Counted from the first letter of the stretch, positions 1-9,691 are shown. The stretch is DNA of 44,112 nucleotides from Planctomycetales bacterium (GCA_027449865.1 DAIDKV010000003.1:1-44112); one strand, 5' to 3'. Translations and numbers: made by a program. The notes: generated by a model from the letters alone, not told the origin.

Positions 1-464
1 AGAGCCTTGACGACGACGATTCCCAATCCGGCCAGTGCGATGATCACAATGTAGAGGATCGCGATGGCCGCGGCCGTCCCAGCGGGGCGGCCGATTTGCT
101 CGCGTGCGAGGCCGGCTAGACTTAATCCATCGCGTCGAGTCGAGGCTGCCAGCACCATCATGTCTTGCACCGCGCCGGCAAGGCAGACGCCCACGACCAG
201 CCAGACCAGTCCCGGCATGTAACCGAACTGAACCGCAAGAACCGGCCCGATCAGCGGCCCCGCCCCCGAGATCGCCGCGAAGTGATGGCCGAAGAGCACC
301 CACCGGTTGGTCGGGTCGAAGTTCTGCCCGTCCTGAAACCGGTGGGCCGGCGTCTGCCGAGAATCATCGAGCGATGCGACGCGGGCGGCCAGGAAGGCGC
401 TGTAGTATCGGTAGGCGATTGCCAGGATCGCCAGAACCCCGAGCATCACCGGCATTGCGTGCAT
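1..464 (-). CDS. cstA: Carbon starvation protein CstA family transporter, N-terminal part (cut by window edge)
   Basis: Inner-membrane peptide/pyruvate transporter of the CstA family. Only the first ~154 residues are in the window; the gene runs off the left edge. I translated it from the reverse strand, starting at the ATG ending at 464. A first hydrophobic segment (about residues 5-25) is followed by the family hallmark [18 protein letters not shown] (45-62), then [18 protein letters not shown] (68-85) and [13 protein letters not shown] (110-122), with further membrane helices at 86-107 and 130-153. These blocks match known CstA proteins closely. In E. coli CstA is induced by carbon starvation; nothing here shows its regulation. 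An in-frame ATG at codon 4 is an alternative start. Confidence 0.9.
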   Translation of the reverse strand, partial: MHAMPVMLGVLAILAIAYRYYSAFLAARVASLDDSRQTPAHRFQDGQNFDPTNRWVLFGHHFAAISGAGPLIGPVLAVQFGYMPGLVWLVVGVCLAGAVQDMMVLAASTRRDGLSLAGLAREQIGRPAGTAAAIAILYIVIIALAGLGIVVVKA

Positions 465-580
465 GGACTTCGGCCTCGCGGGGGCACGGGCGACAGGCCA
501 CCCGGAACCGACAGGGCAGGGCGGGGGCGCATCCGTTCGGTCCAGTCTACGTGCTTGAGCCAGGTGGTCAAGCGCGGGGC

Positions 581-1759
581 TCATGTCGTGGTCACCCCGA
601 AGACTCGCCGCAGAAGATGAGGACGAGGACCGGAGGGGGCCTGGTCGAGACCGAGCAACGCATGGCTCAGCTTGTCGAGGTCGCGGAGGATGGGCGTCTT
701 CGGTGCTGCTCGGCGAAGTGGGCACCCCTGGTTGATCGCCTGATTCACAGCAGCGAAGTCGTTCGCGATGGTCACGATGTTGGGCGTGCCGAGCATCGCC
801 TTGACCTCGGCCACGGAGAAGCCTTTCAATTGTGGGTTAAATCGATTGATCGCCACCCAGATTCCATGATGGAGCCGCTCGTCGGATAGGTGCCGGCAAT
901 ACGCCTGTAGAGACCGGATCGAGGGGATATTCTGGAGGGCCACCAGGACGACGCGATCGGCCATTTCCAGTATGTTCGAGGCGGGACCGTGGAACATCTC
1001 GGGGATGTCGATCACCGAAACCTCCGCGATCTTCCGTAAGCAGCCGAGTAGTCGGACGAAGTGGGAGGGTTCGACCGAATGGGAGGTCCCCATCTCGTGG
1101 CTGCCAGCCAGTACGCGGAGCCCGTCACCGACGGTTACCAGGCTGTTCTCGACCATCAAGTCGTCGACTCGCTGGATCTCGCGGAGCAGCTGGCCGATCG
1201 TCACGCGAGGCTGGATATCCAGAAGTGACGTCAGCGCACCGAACTGAAGGGTGAACTCGGAGAGAATCGTCTTGCGGCGGAACTGCCGGGAGATCTCGTC
1301 GGCGAGATTGATCGCGATCATCGAGGTTCCGCTGCCGCCGACCGCCCCGGCGACGGCGAAGACCTGGCGGTCGTGGAGAGTCCGGCCAAACTGGTCGCCG
1401 AGCCGATGGACGGCGCGTCGGAATTCTTCCGGGACGAACGGGAAGGGCACGATTTGCGAGGCACCGGCCCGGTTGATCGCGAGAACCCGACCCACCGTTT
1501 CTTGAGGCGGCACTAGCGCCAGGATCGGCCAGGTCGCGAGGTCGTCGCCCATCCGGCGCAGGGTTTCGATATCGCATCCCGGGCCAACCTTTACGATCAG
1601 TAGGCGAGGTTCCTTGCGAGTCCGTCGCAGGCACTCGGACGCCGCGACGAGGCTTGGCAATTCGCAATCGATTTCGGCGGCGGTGTGAGTCAACTCGCGA
1701 CGGATCGCCGGGAGGTCTATCGGCTCAACCCCCACGATGACGACGGGAAACGGATACAT
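581..1759 (-). CDS. TadZ/CpaE-like ParA/MinD-family ATPase with receiver-like N-terminus
   Basis: A 392-aa protein. Residues 1-120 resemble a degenerate response-regulator domain ([10 protein letters not shown], then LLIVKVG and WPILALV strands). From about 132 on it is a ParA/MinD-type P-loop ATPase. The P-loop is GAVGGSGTS (138-146), which lacks the usual lysines of KGGVGKT; this is typical of atypical TadZ proteins, which localise Tad/Flp pilus machinery. I see no other tad/cpa genes in the window, so pilus function is an inference. The start is the ATG at 1759, preceded by GGAGGAG at good spacing; a GTG 30 bases upstream lacks such a site. It lies 117 bases upstream of cstA on the same strand. 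Confidence 0.75.
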   Translation of the reverse strand: MYPFPVVIVGVEPIDLPAIRRELTHTAAEIDCELPSLVAASECLRRTRKEPRLLIVKVGPGCDIETLRRMGDDLATWPILALVPPQETVGRVLAINRAGASQIVPFPFVPEEFRRAVHRLGDQFGRTLHDRQVFAVAGAVGGSGTSMIAINLADEISRQFRRKTILSEFTLQFGALTSLLDIQPRVTIGQLLREIQRVDDLMVENSLVTVGDGLRVLAGSHEMGTSHSVEPSHFVRLLGCLRKIAEVSVIDIPEMFHGPASNILEMADRVVLVALQNIPSIRSLQAYCRHLSDERLHHGIWVAINRFNPQLKGFSVAEVKAMLGTPNIVTIANDFAAVNQAINQGCPLRRAAPKTPILRDLDKLSHALLGLDQAPSGPRPHLLRRVFGVTTT

Positions 1760-1764
1760 TCCTA

Positions 1765-1771
1765 CTCCTCC
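1765..1771 (-). promoter_or_regulatory. Shine-Dalgarno site deciding the TadZ-like start
   Basis: On the minus strand GGAGGAG lies five bases before the ATG at 1759. It favours this ATG over the in-frame GTG at 1789. Confidence 0.7.
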
Positions 1772-1907
1772 AGCCGGATCTTCTCCCACAATGGATCGAC
1801 AGGGCTCCTGGGTCGGCGGCGGGCGAGGACCGGCGCCCGTTGCACGAACTATAGCTCAGCGATCGAGCGGCGTGGGGAACAAATCGGTCGGGGGGTTCGC
1901 GGGCTAT

Positions 1908-2426
1908 TCATTGATCCTTTGGATGGCCTTCGTTCCTGCGCCAGATCGCCAGTCGAGGGGCATGGTACTCGACGAACCAGATCTCCTCCTCGACGCCAAG
2001 TTCGTGGGCGAACCGCTGGGCAACGAGGTGGTTAACGACCTCCAGCGAGATGGCGAGGAAATCGGTTCGGGGATCAGGTGGACCCGATTCATCGGTTTCG
2101 CCCCGGTTGTGGAAGATGAAGCGAATCACGAGCACTCGTTCGTCGATCGGCCCCTGCGGCGAGAGGTAGCGACCGTCCATCTCATAGATCGAATAGCCGC
2201 GCGAGGCCATCGTGAGCGATCGGACGAAGTGCTCCTCGTCAAACTCCGGGTTCTGATGCTTCCGCTTCGCCATTGCCTGTCGGACGAACGGGATCTTGCG
2301 GATCGCCTGTTCGTCGAAAAGGTCTTCGAGGACCTCCTGAATTTTACCGAAGTAGCCGAGCTTCTTCGGAAGGATAACCTCGTAGATCCGGGCCGGCTTC
2401 GGGCCTTCGAGATGATAATCGGCCAT
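1908..2426 (-). CDS. Hypothetical protein (172 aa), family not recognised
   Basis: I do not recognise a family. The protein is soluble-looking, with no signal peptide or membrane segment. It is rich in charged and aromatic residues, with an N-terminal IYEVILPKKLGYFGKIQEVLEDLFDEQ block suggesting a helix, and a C-terminal stretch (RVLVIRFIFHNRG, then DFLAISLEVVNHLVAQRF) that looks like alternating strand and helix. Codon use matches its neighbours and no competing ORF is convincing, so I treat it as real. It lies between the M28 peptidase terminator and the TadZ-like gene, all on the minus strand. There is no strong Shine-Dalgarno site before the ATG. Confidence 0.65.
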   Translation of the reverse strand: MADYHLEGPKPARIYEVILPKKLGYFGKIQEVLEDLFDEQAIRKIPFVRQAMAKRKHQNPEFDEEHFVRSLTMASRGYSIYEMDGRYLSPQGPIDERVLVIRFIFHNRGETDESGPPDPRTDFLAISLEVVNHLVAQRFAHELGVEEEIWFVEYHAPRLAIWRRNEGHPKDQ

Positions 2427-2539
2427 GGAGTACCGTCCCGGGTTCGGGGCATGGGGCTTCCTGAGGAGGGATCACCGCAGAACCGTTGACTCGATAGCAT
2501 GAGAACCGGCTGGACCGCAAGCCGATCCGTTAAGGGGCG

Positions 2540-2585
2540 AAAAGGAAAGGTCTCGGGGGCCCGATGAATCGGGTTCCGAGACCTT
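2540..2585 (-). terminator. Rho-independent-type terminator of the M28 peptidase gene
   Basis: A perfect 10-bp stem (2547-2556 with 2576-2585) encloses a second small hairpin (CCCGAT...ATCGGG). Read on the minus strand it is followed by a T-rich stretch (TTTCCTTTT). It lies about 30 bases after the peptidase stop codon, in the expected orientation. Confidence 0.75.
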
Positions 2586-2616
2586 GAGAGCGAAAATTGG
2601 GCCAGAACGCATGGGC

Positions 2617-4356
2617 TCAGTCGCTGCTGGCGACCTGCCGACGTCCGCCGGGGGGGGCGGCTTCCACCTTGCGTGGAAGCTTCTCGTCCATCGTCGCGGC
2701 CCTGTAGACGAAGGTCGCCATGATGACCGACGCCTGCTTCATGTCGTCGGCCTGGATGCGGTCGTAGACATCCTGGTTTGAGTGATGTGTCCGGGTGTCG
2801 TACTCGATCTCGTCCTGGATGAACTGGAATCCGGGGAGGCCGATCGCGTCGAACGAAAGGTGGTCGGTCCCTCCGGTGTTGCTCAGACTGAGCGTGGCGG
2901 CGCCCATCTCGCGGAACGGCTGGAGCCACCGGCGGAAGGTCGGTGCGACGGCCTCGTTGCCTTGCAGGTAGACTCCCCGGATTTTGCCTGTCCCGTTGTC
3001 CAGATTAAAGTAGGCCTGGAACTTCTCGTACTCGGAGGTCTTCGCCCTGGCGGGCTCGTCGGCAGTGTTGCGGCTGCCCATACCCGGAGGGGCGACGCCG
3101 AAGTGCTTCGTCACGAAGGCCCGGGAGCCGAGGAGGCCCTGCTCCTCTCCGGTCCAGAGGGCGATCCGGATGGTTCGCCTCGGCTTCAGGCCGGTTGCCT
3201 GGAGAATGCGCACGGCCTCCATGGCGACCGAGACGCCCGCCGCGTTGTCGGTGGCGCCGGTCCCGCCATGCCAGGAATCCATGTGGCCGCCGAGCATCAC
3301 GACCTCGTCCTTGAGCTTCGGATCGGTGCCGGGGATCTCGGCGACGGTGTTGTAGGCCATCGGGTCATCGTCGTGGAACTGCACGGCGAGGTCGACGACC
3401 ATCTTCGGCCGCTCGCCCTGTTCGATCATCCGGACGAGGCGGTTGTAATGCTCGTTCGCCATCACCAATTGCGGCGGGATCTTCGGGGCGTCCTTGTCAT
3501 ACACCTGGGCTCGACGCTGTGTGGGCTGGCCCTGGCCGCCGAAGTTCGGCATGAGGCCGGGGATGCTGGCCGACTGGACGAAGAGGGTTCCGCCGTCGCC
3601 GCGGAAGCTGGGATCGATGAGCATCCCCGCGTTTTCGTCGGCGAGGAACTTCAGCTTTTTTGCGGCGAACTCGATCTGGGCCTGACGCTGGCCTTCCATC
3701 CGCCAGCGACGTTCGCCCCGGGCGGCCGGCTCGGGGGCGTCGGCCAGTTCGAGCAGATCCGAGTTGGTCCTCCGAGTTCCCAGTGGCTCGAAGTGGGCGG
3801 CGACCTCGCGCGGTGCGGCCGTGAGGACGATCTTGCCCTTCAAATGTCCCTTGAACCGGGCGAAATCCGCCTCGGTCTTCGCGTCGAAGTAGATGACCTC
3901 GCCGGTGAGGACGCCGTCGGTCCCGGGCGACCAGGCCTTCGGGTACGCGATGATGGGAATGCACTGCGGCTCGGTCACCTGCGCCGAGAACCGCTTGAGG
4001 CTCCAGCCCCGGCCGAACGGGCCCCAGGCCTCCAGGTGCGCGTTCGCCAGGCCCCAGGCTGAGAGGCGGTCGCGGGTCCACTCGTTGGCTCGCTTGAGGT
4101 TGGGTGATCCCGTGAGCCGCGGGCCAATGACGTCGGTGAGGAAGCTGAGCGTCTGCATCACCTGCGAGCGTTTCAGGCCCTCGTCCTTGATTTTTTCGAC
4201 AATCGAGTCGGCCGGTGCTGCGGGGCGGCTTCTGGTGGCGGCGGTCTCGGGACCCCCGCGCGGCTGGGTACCGGCGGGCGCCTGCGCCCTGAGGGCGATG
4301 GCCGGCACCAGGCCAGCGGCCAGCAGGGCAAGGGCGAAACGGGCGTGACATTTCAT
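2617..4356 (-). CDS. Secreted M28-family metallopeptidase (carboxypeptidase Q-like)
   Basis: A 579-aa exported zinc peptidase. An N-terminal signal peptide ([25 protein letters not shown]) precedes a PA-like region and the M28 catalytic domain. Metal and catalytic motifs are visible: [19 protein letters not shown] (His/Asp ligands), [11 protein letters not shown] (Glu base and ligand), and a late His in [13 protein letters not shown]. The layout resembles plasma glutamate carboxypeptidase/CPQ-like aminopeptidases that trim peptides in the periplasm; substrate specificity cannot be told. The start is set at the ATG before the signal peptide; an upstream in-frame extension of 41 codons looks non-coding. 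It is followed by a hairpin terminator and diverges from the DUF3500 gene. Confidence 0.9.
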   Translation of the reverse strand: MKCHARFALALLAAGLVPAIALRAQAPAGTQPRGGPETAATRSRPAAPADSIVEKIKDEGLKRSQVMQTLSFLTDVIGPRLTGSPNLKRANEWTRDRLSAWGLANAHLEAWGPFGRGWSLKRFSAQVTEPQCIPIIAYPKAWSPGTDGVLTGEVIYFDAKTEADFARFKGHLKGKIVLTAAPREVAAHFEPLGTRRTNSDLLELADAPEPAARGERRWRMEGQRQAQIEFAAKKLKFLADENAGMLIDPSFRGDGGTLFVQSASIPGLMPNFGGQGQPTQRRAQVYDKDAPKIPPQLVMANEHYNRLVRMIEQGERPKMVVDLAVQFHDDDPMAYNTVAEIPGTDPKLKDEVVMLGGHMDSWHGGTGATDNAAGVSVAMEAVRILQATGLKPRRTIRIALWTGEEQGLLGSRAFVTKHFGVAPPGMGSRNTADEPARAKTSEYEKFQAYFNLDNGTGKIRGVYLQGNEAVAPTFRRWLQPFREMGAATLSLSNTGGTDHLSFDAIGLPGFQFIQDEIEYDTRTHHSNQDVYDRIQADDMKQASVIMATFVYRAATMDEKLPRKVEAAPPGGRRQVASSD

Positions 4357-4745
4357 GATGGCAAATCTCCATGGGGTTCGCGGACGGGGAAAGGCCGAAG
4401 CAAGGTGGAACGAGGCGCCGGTCAGCGCCCGTCGATCGCACCCCGAGATAGGAGAGTGGCTCGGGCTGGGTTTCGACATTTTAAGATGTTGCCCTGGCTG
4501 TTACATCATCCTGGAGTGCGATCGACGTGGATTTCGGGAGTCTTGGGTTCCGAACGGGACACCGATGGCAACGGGACACGCTGTCCGGGCCGGCCCTCCC
4601 TGCAACGAGCGTCGAATCGACGGCGATCGGCCCGTCTGGGCTCACTGGAAAAACCGGCGTGGGACTTGACTTGGCCCGTCGCATCGTCGATGAAATCAGT
4701 TCGAGCGCGAGGCGAAACAAGCGATTCGATCGAGGGGTCTTTGTG
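4357..4745. other. Divergent intergenic region, no gene seen
   Basis: 389 bases between the divergent M28 peptidase and DUF3500 genes. The open frames crossing it are extensions of the flanking genes without signal-like or domain content. A short AT-rich patch near 4477-4492 could hold a minus-strand -10 element, but I cannot assign a promoter with confidence. Confidence 0.5.
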
Positions 4746-5756
4746 ATGCATGGCATGAGGGCGAGCCTGGTTCTGGCTTCGGCGTCCGTTGTGGGGCTCT
4801 CGCTTTGGGCGGGAGCGTATGTCGATCAGACGGGGAGCCGGATGGCGGTTTCGGCCGATCGGCTGCTGAAGTCGCTCGACGCCGATCAAGCGAACAAGAT
4901 CCGATTCGCGTATGACTCCGAGGAGCGGCTCAACTGGCACTTTATCCCGCGCGAGCGAAAGGGGCTGCCGATCAAGGAACTGAAGGGCGAGCAGCGAGCG
5001 CTGGCCTTCGGGCTGATCGAGTCGGGAGTGGCCAGCTCGGGCTTCCTCAAGGCGACCACGATCATGAGCCTGGAGGCGGTGCTTCGGGAGATGGAGCAGG
5101 GCCGCGGCCCGCTCCGCGACCCGGAGCGTTACTTCCTCACGATCTTCGGGACGCCGAGCGACCGCGGCCGATGGGGGTGGAGGGTCGAGGGGCACCACCT
5201 CTCGCTGAACTTTGTCCTCAACGACGGCAAGATTCTGGCAGCGACCCCCGCGTTCTTCGGCTCGAACCCGGCGGAAGTTCGGCAGGGCCCGCGTCAGGGG
5301 CTCCGGACGCTCGCCGAGCGAGAGGACCGCGCGATCCGGCTCCTTCAGGCCCTCGACGCCGATCAGCGCAAGGCAGCCACCTTCGCCGAGAAGGCGCCCG
5401 CCGAGATCCGCGCGGCCCACACGCCCCAGCCCCCGACCGAGGCGACCGTTGGGATCGCGTATTCCCGGCTCAACCGTGACCAGCAGGCGATGCTCCGGGC
5501 GCTCGTCGAGACCTACGCCCTCGACATGCCCGAGGAGGTTTCGCGCGCCTGGCTCGGCGAGGTCAAGAACGCCGGCTTCGACTCGATCCACTTCGGATGG
5601 GCCGGTACCCCCGACCGGAGTGGCGGCCATGCCTACCGCGTTCAGGGACCGACCTTCGTTATCGAGTTCAACAATACCCAGAATGAAGCGAACCATATCC
5701 ATTCGATCTGGCGGAACATGCTCGGCGACTTCGGCATTCCGCTGGCCTCGCGTTGA
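4746..5756 (+). CDS. DUF3500 domain protein, secreted or anchored
   Basis: A 336-aa protein. An N-terminal hydrophobic stretch (MRASLVLASASVVGLSLWAGAY) looks like a signal peptide or anchor. The rest matches the DUF3500 pattern: repeated 'LL..LDADQ' segments, RYFLTIFGTPSDRGRWGWRVEGHHLSLNF, and the C-terminal FVIEFNNTQNEANHIHSIWRNMLGDFG. Members occur in planctomycetes and other bacteria and their biochemical role is unknown to me. The start is the ATG before the signal-like segment; a second ATG lies nine bases later. The gene ends 22 bases before the Gfo/Idh oxidoreductase, so the two may be co-transcribed. Confidence 0.85.
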   Translation: MHGMRASLVLASASVVGLSLWAGAYVDQTGSRMAVSADRLLKSLDADQANKIRFAYDSEERLNWHFIPRERKGLPIKELKGEQRALAFGLIESGVASSGFLKATTIMSLEAVLREMEQGRGPLRDPERYFLTIFGTPSDRGRWGWRVEGHHLSLNFVLNDGKILAATPAFFGSNPAEVRQGPRQGLRTLAEREDRAIRLLQALDADQRKAATFAEKAPAEIRAAHTPQPPTEATVGIAYSRLNRDQQAMLRALVETYALDMPEEVSRAWLGEVKNAGFDSIHFGWAGTPDRSGGHAYRVQGPTFVIEFNNTQNEANHIHSIWRNMLGDFGIPLASR

Positions 5757-5778
5757 TCTTTGATCGAAGGATAACCCC

Positions 5779-7065
5779 ATGCGAGACGGGAACCGTCGAG
5801 AATTCCTGGCCGCCTCGGCGATGGCCGCCGCCTCCGCGCAGGAGGCGGCGCGGCCGAAGACCGGTCCGATCGGTGCCAATGATCGGCTCACCCTCGGATT
5901 CATCGGCACGGGCGGCCAGGGCCGGGGGCTGATCGAGACGTTCCGCAGGTTTCCCGAGGTTCAGATCGCCGCGGTCTGCGACGTCTACGAGCCGCACGCC
6001 GGCAAGGGCCGGGCGGCATCGGGCGGCTCGCCCGACCTCTACACCGACTTCCGCCGCGTGCTGGACCGCAAGGATATTGACGCGGTCGTGATCGCGACGC
6101 CCGACCACTGGCACGCGATCATGGCGATCCTCGCCTGCCAGGCGGGCAAGGACATCTACTGCGAGAAGCCGCTCGGCCACCGCATCCGCGAGACCCGCGC
6201 CATGGTGACGGCGGCCGAGAAGGCCGGCCGCGTCACCCAGATGGGCAACCTGATCCACGCGACCGAGAACTATCATCGGGTCGTCGAGATCGTCCGGTCC
6301 GGGGTGCTCGGCAAGATCAGCAAGACGCGGGTCTGGATGGCCGCCGACCGACACGGGCTCGGCCGTCCCGCCGATTCCTCACCGCCGCCCGGCTGCGATT
6401 ACGACCTCTGGCTCGGCCCCGCGCCAAAGCGGCCGTTCAATCCGAACCGGTTCACGTTCAACTGGCGATACTTCTGGGACTACGGCGGCGGCATCCTGAT
6501 GGATTTCTGCTGTCACATCGTCGACCTCGTCCACTGGGCGATGGAAGTCGATGCGCCTCACAAGATCGCCGCCGTCGGCGGCCGATATGCCCTCGACGAC
6601 AACGCCGAGGTCCCCGACACGCTCGAGGTCGCCTACGAGTATCGAAAGGGCGACGAGACCTTCCTGATGGCCTGGAGTCAGACCGACGCCAGCTCCCACG
6701 GGATCGAGGACCAGGGGCTCGGCATCATGTTCCAGGGGACCGAGGCCACGCTCGTCGCCAATTACGGACACTACCGAATCATCCCCGAGAAGGGAAAGAA
6801 GATCGACGAGCCGCCCCGGACATTACCCCGATCGGTCGGCCACCACCGCGAATGGCTCGACGCGATCAAGAGCCGCGCCCGCTGCTCGTGCCACTTTGGA
6901 TACGGGCATCGCCTGACGAGCGTCGGTCAACTCGGCAACATCGCCTTACGGACGGGCGAGACGCTTCGGTGGGACCCGGTCGCCGAGCGGATCACGAACC
7001 ACGAATCGGCCAACGACTATCTGACCAAGGAATACCGCGCCCCCTGGACGCTTCCAGCAGTCTGA
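5779..7065 (+). CDS. Gfo/Idh/MocA-family oxidoreductase with Tat-type signal
   Basis: A 428-aa NAD(P)-dependent sugar or polyol dehydrogenase-type protein. The N-terminus NRREFLAASAMAAAS is a twin-arginine-like signal with a rather weak hydrophobic core. The Rossmann dinucleotide-binding motif GTGGQG is at 43-48, TPDHWH at 108-113 and the family EKP motif at 129-131 (lysine near the cofactor). The C-terminal half (WRYFWDYGGGILMDFCCHIVDLVHW) is the alpha/beta domain typical of exported planctomycete members. Substrate unknown. It lies between DUF3500 and an FG-GAP protein, all on plus with short gaps, suggesting an operon of exported proteins. Confidence 0.92.
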   Translation: MRDGNRREFLAASAMAAASAQEAARPKTGPIGANDRLTLGFIGTGGQGRGLIETFRRFPEVQIAAVCDVYEPHAGKGRAASGGSPDLYTDFRRVLDRKDIDAVVIATPDHWHAIMAILACQAGKDIYCEKPLGHRIRETRAMVTAAEKAGRVTQMGNLIHATENYHRVVEIVRSGVLGKISKTRVWMAADRHGLGRPADSSPPPGCDYDLWLGPAPKRPFNPNRFTFNWRYFWDYGGGILMDFCCHIVDLVHWAMEVDAPHKIAAVGGRYALDDNAEVPDTLEVAYEYRKGDETFLMAWSQTDASSHGIEDQGLGIMFQGTEATLVANYGHYRIIPEKGKKIDEPPRTLPRSVGHHREWLDAIKSRARCSCHFGYGHRLTSVGQLGNIALRTGETLRWDPVAERITNHESANDYLTKEYRAPWTLPAV

Positions 7066-7102
7066 GGGAGGCGCCCCTCTCAACTACCGGAGTCTCGCCA
7101 CC

Positions 7103-8311
7103 ATGCCCACCCGCCCCCTCGTCACCTGCCTCGCGATGGTCGCCCTGCTCTCGACCGCGACCGTCCGCGCAGGCGATCCGAAATGGAAGCAGCACACGAT
7201 CAACGGCAAGAGTGAGTACGAGGCCGCTGGCGTCTTCGACGTGGACGGAGACGGTCACCTGGACATCGTCTCGGGCGACACCTGGTATCAGGGTCCCTCG
7301 TGGAAGCCGCATCATGTCCGCGAGGTCAAGCGGCAGGGAACGTACTACAACGACTTCGCGGTTTTCCCGCTGGATGTCAACGGCGATGGTCACGAGGACT
7401 TCCTCACCTGCTCGTATTTCGGCCGGGATGTCGGCTGGGTCGAGAACCCGGGGAAGTCGGAGGCGAAATGGACTTACCATGAAATCGACCGGCCGGGCCC
7501 GAGCGAGGCGGCCTGGATGGTAGACCTCTCGGGCGACGGCGTGCCCGATCTCCTGCCAAACGCGGTGAACACGGTTGTCTGGTACGAGGTCGTGCGCAAG
7601 GCTGGTGGCAAGGGCCACGACCTGAAGAAGCACGACTTCGGCAAGGCGGCCGCGGGGCACGGCGTCGGCTCGGGAGACGTTAATGGCGACGGCCGGAGCG
7701 ACCTGCTCACGCCGAAGGGATGGTTTGAGGCGCCCGCCGAGCCGGCGAGCGAGACCTGGGCCTGGCATCCCGAGTGGAATCTGGGTGCGACCGGTATTCA
7801 GATCCTCACGAAGGACGTCAACGGCGACGGCCTGGTCGATCTCGTCTACGGGATGGGCCATGACTACGGCCTGTTCTGGGTGGAGCAAGGGAAGGGGACC
7901 GGCGGCCAGCGCACCTGGATGCCTCACCCGATCGACAAGACAGTCGCCTCGGTCCACGCCCTGATGTGGGCCGACCTCGACGGCGACGGCAAGGACGAAC
8001 TGGTGACCGGGAAGCGGGTCTACGCCCACGAGATCGAGCCTGGCGCAACGGACGGATCGGTGATCGCCCGGTATCTCTTCGATCCGGCTCGGAAGGAGTG
8101 GACCCGGCACGTCATCTTCCAGGGCGAGCCAGCGAAGAATGCACCGCGCGATCGGGAGAAGAGGCTGGCGCTGAAGGACTTCCCCGCCGGAACGGCCGGG
8201 ACCGGCCTGCAGCTCACCGCGATCGACATCGACAAGGATGGCGACCTCGACCTGGTTTGCCCCGGCAAGAGCGGGCTATACCTCTTCGAGAACCTGCGTG
8301 TCTCGAAATGA
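7103..8311 (+). CDS. Secreted FG-GAP/VCBS repeat protein
   Basis: A 402-aa exported protein. The signal peptide MPTRPLVTCLAMVALLSTATVRA is followed by about six beta-propeller-type repeats with calcium-binding-like motifs, for example DVDGDGHLDIVSGD, DVNGDGHEDFLT, DVNGDGRSDLLTPKG, DVNGDGLVDLVYG, DLDGDGKDELVTGK and DIDKDGDLDLVCPG. Such propellers act in binding of glycans or proteins at the cell surface; no catalytic motif is apparent. It starts 37 bases after the Gfo/Idh gene and is probably co-expressed with it. A long hairpin lies downstream, at the convergent junction with the next minus-strand gene. Confidence 0.88.
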   Translation: MPTRPLVTCLAMVALLSTATVRAGDPKWKQHTINGKSEYEAAGVFDVDGDGHLDIVSGDTWYQGPSWKPHHVREVKRQGTYYNDFAVFPLDVNGDGHEDFLTCSYFGRDVGWVENPGKSEAKWTYHEIDRPGPSEAAWMVDLSGDGVPDLLPNAVNTVVWYEVVRKAGGKGHDLKKHDFGKAAAGHGVGSGDVNGDGRSDLLTPKGWFEAPAEPASETWAWHPEWNLGATGIQILTKDVNGDGLVDLVYGMGHDYGLFWVEQGKGTGGQRTWMPHPIDKTVASVHALMWADLDGDGKDELVTGKRVYAHEIEPGATDGSVIARYLFDPARKEWTRHVIFQGEPAKNAPRDREKRLALKDFPAGTAGTGLQLTAIDIDKDGDLDLVCPGKSGLYLFENLRVSK

Positions 8312-8369
8312 TGGAGCGGGCCTCCACGCGTTCGCGGGGAGGTCGTGACGTTGTTGAACGCTGCCAGGG

Positions 8370-8404
8370 AAGTCGGTCAGGTGGTGGAAAAGCCTGACCG
8401 ACTT
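8370..8404. terminator. Inverted repeat between convergent genes, probable bidirectional terminator
   Basis: A perfect 12-bp stem (8370-8381 with 8393-8404) and an 11-base loop lie between the FG-GAP gene and the convergent YrdC-phosphatase gene. There is no long T tract, so the terminator role is inferred from position. Confidence 0.6.
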
Positions 8405-8424
8405 CGGACGACTTGCCGTCGCTT

Positions 8425-9552
8425 TCAGAAACCCATCTCATCGAGACGACGCTCGAGCATTGCCCCGATCATCTGGGCCGTCCGTCGATAGGTCTCGTGA
8501 TCGAGCCCGACTGGGTCTGCGACGTCGCCGCCGTCGGGGTCCAGCAAGTAGGCGCGGGGCTCGACCTCGGGGAAGACGTCGAGCAGGGCGTCGAGGTGGT
8601 CCGCGGTCATCGCGAAGATGCAATCGGCCTGGCGCATCAGGCCGGCTCCGATCCGACGGCTCCGGTGATTCTCCAGCGAGCCGCCCACCGCCCGGACGAC
8701 GTCGATGGCGTGGGCAGCGGCCGGGGCGCCGTTGCTGGCGGCCACTCCGGCCGAGCGGATCACCACGCCTTTCCCCTCCAGCTCCTCGAGCTGGCAGCCC
8801 AGCCGGCGAGCCAGCAGGGCCTTGCAAATCGCCTCGGCCATCGGACTGCGGCAGGTATTGCCCGTGCAGACGAAAAGAACGATGAGGCTGGCACTCTGGA
8901 TCAACATCGAGGTGTCGATCACACCTGGGCGCTCGATCGACCAGGTTCGATCCTGGACTCTCACCACTGTGGCAAATTGCCGGTATTGCGTTGGGCCGGC
9001 GTCGACCACCAGATCCACACCCTCGAGCGAACCGAGCGGCTCGGCAGTGGTCGCGGGCTTCTCGGTCGGAGACGCCTGGGCGATCACCAGGGGCGCGGGG
9101 AGCAGGCGGAGGACCTCGCGGACGATCGGGTGCGAGGGCGTGCGCAGGGCCAGGTCGTCCGATGGCGAGATCAGGGGCCGGACCTCGGCGGGCAGGCGAC
9201 GCGAGAGCCCCTCGGCCATCGCGCCGGGGAAGAGAAGAGTCAGCGGACCCGGCCAAAGCCGCCAGGCCAGCCGGCGTGCAACCAGCGAGACTCCGGGGAC
9301 CCAGTCGGTGACCTCTTCGGGGCCCTTCAATAGCAAGGTCAGCGGACGCCAGGACTCCGACGTTCTAAGCGTCCGGACGCGAGCAACACTCCTTGGATTC
9401 AGCGCGCAGGCCACCAAACCATATACGGTTTCGGTCGCCAGGCCGACGACGCCGCCCTGCGCCAGACAGGCGACGGTCCGATGGATCACGTCGCGGAGGT
9501 CGTCGGCCTGCGAGACGTTGATCCAATGCGGCGAAGCCGGCTGCTCACTCAT
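8425..9552 (-). CDS. YrdC/Sua5-like domain fused to low-molecular-weight protein tyrosine phosphatase
   Basis: A 375-aa two-domain protein. Residues ~10-210 are YrdC/Sua5-like (threonylcarbamoyl-AMP synthesis for tRNA t6A): ATETVYGL (39-46) and WPGPLTLLFPG (100-110) are kept. The usual Lys/Arg pair and the SAN motif that contact ATP look altered (LRTSESWRPL at 62-71, ASPTEK at 160-165). Residues ~222-375 form a low-molecular-weight phosphatase with the C-X5-R loop CTGNTCRS (229-236) and the Asp in DVADP. Such phosphatases act on phosphotyrosine or arginine-phosphate proteins. The start at MSEQ is chosen over a longer frame. Whether the YrdC half is active is uncertain. Confidence 0.88.
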   Translation of the reverse strand: MSEQPASPHWINVSQADDLRDVIHRTVACLAQGGVVGLATETVYGLVACALNPRSVARVRTLRTSESWRPLTLLLKGPEEVTDWVPGVSLVARRLAWRLWPGPLTLLFPGAMAEGLSRRLPAEVRPLISPSDDLALRTPSHPIVREVLRLLPAPLVIAQASPTEKPATTAEPLGSLEGVDLVVDAGPTQYRQFATVVRVQDRTWSIERPGVIDTSMLIQSASLIVLFVCTGNTCRSPMAEAICKALLARRLGCQLEELEGKGVVIRSAGVAASNGAPAAAHAIDVVRAVGGSLENHRSRRIGAGLMRQADCIFAMTADHLDALLDVFPEVEPRAYLLDPDGGDVADPVGLDHETYRRTAQMIGAMLERRLDEMGF

Positions 9553-9691
9553 CGTTGCCGTCGTGCCTCGATCGATTTGGTCCCGATCCAACCCGGCCTG
9601 GATCATCGGGGTGCATGAAGATCGTACCGCAATGTCGTCGCACGCTCAACCCTCGGGACGATCGCAACGACTGTCCGTCTAATTCCGTGGC

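Noticed and set aside
2782-4062. 426-aa plus-strand open frame
   Set aside because: Antisense to the M28 peptidase, which has all its catalytic motifs.
8940-8965. GGTTCGATCC-like string resembling a tRNA T-loop
   Set aside because: No acceptor stem, D or anticodon arm fits around it, and it lies inside the YrdC-phosphatase gene.
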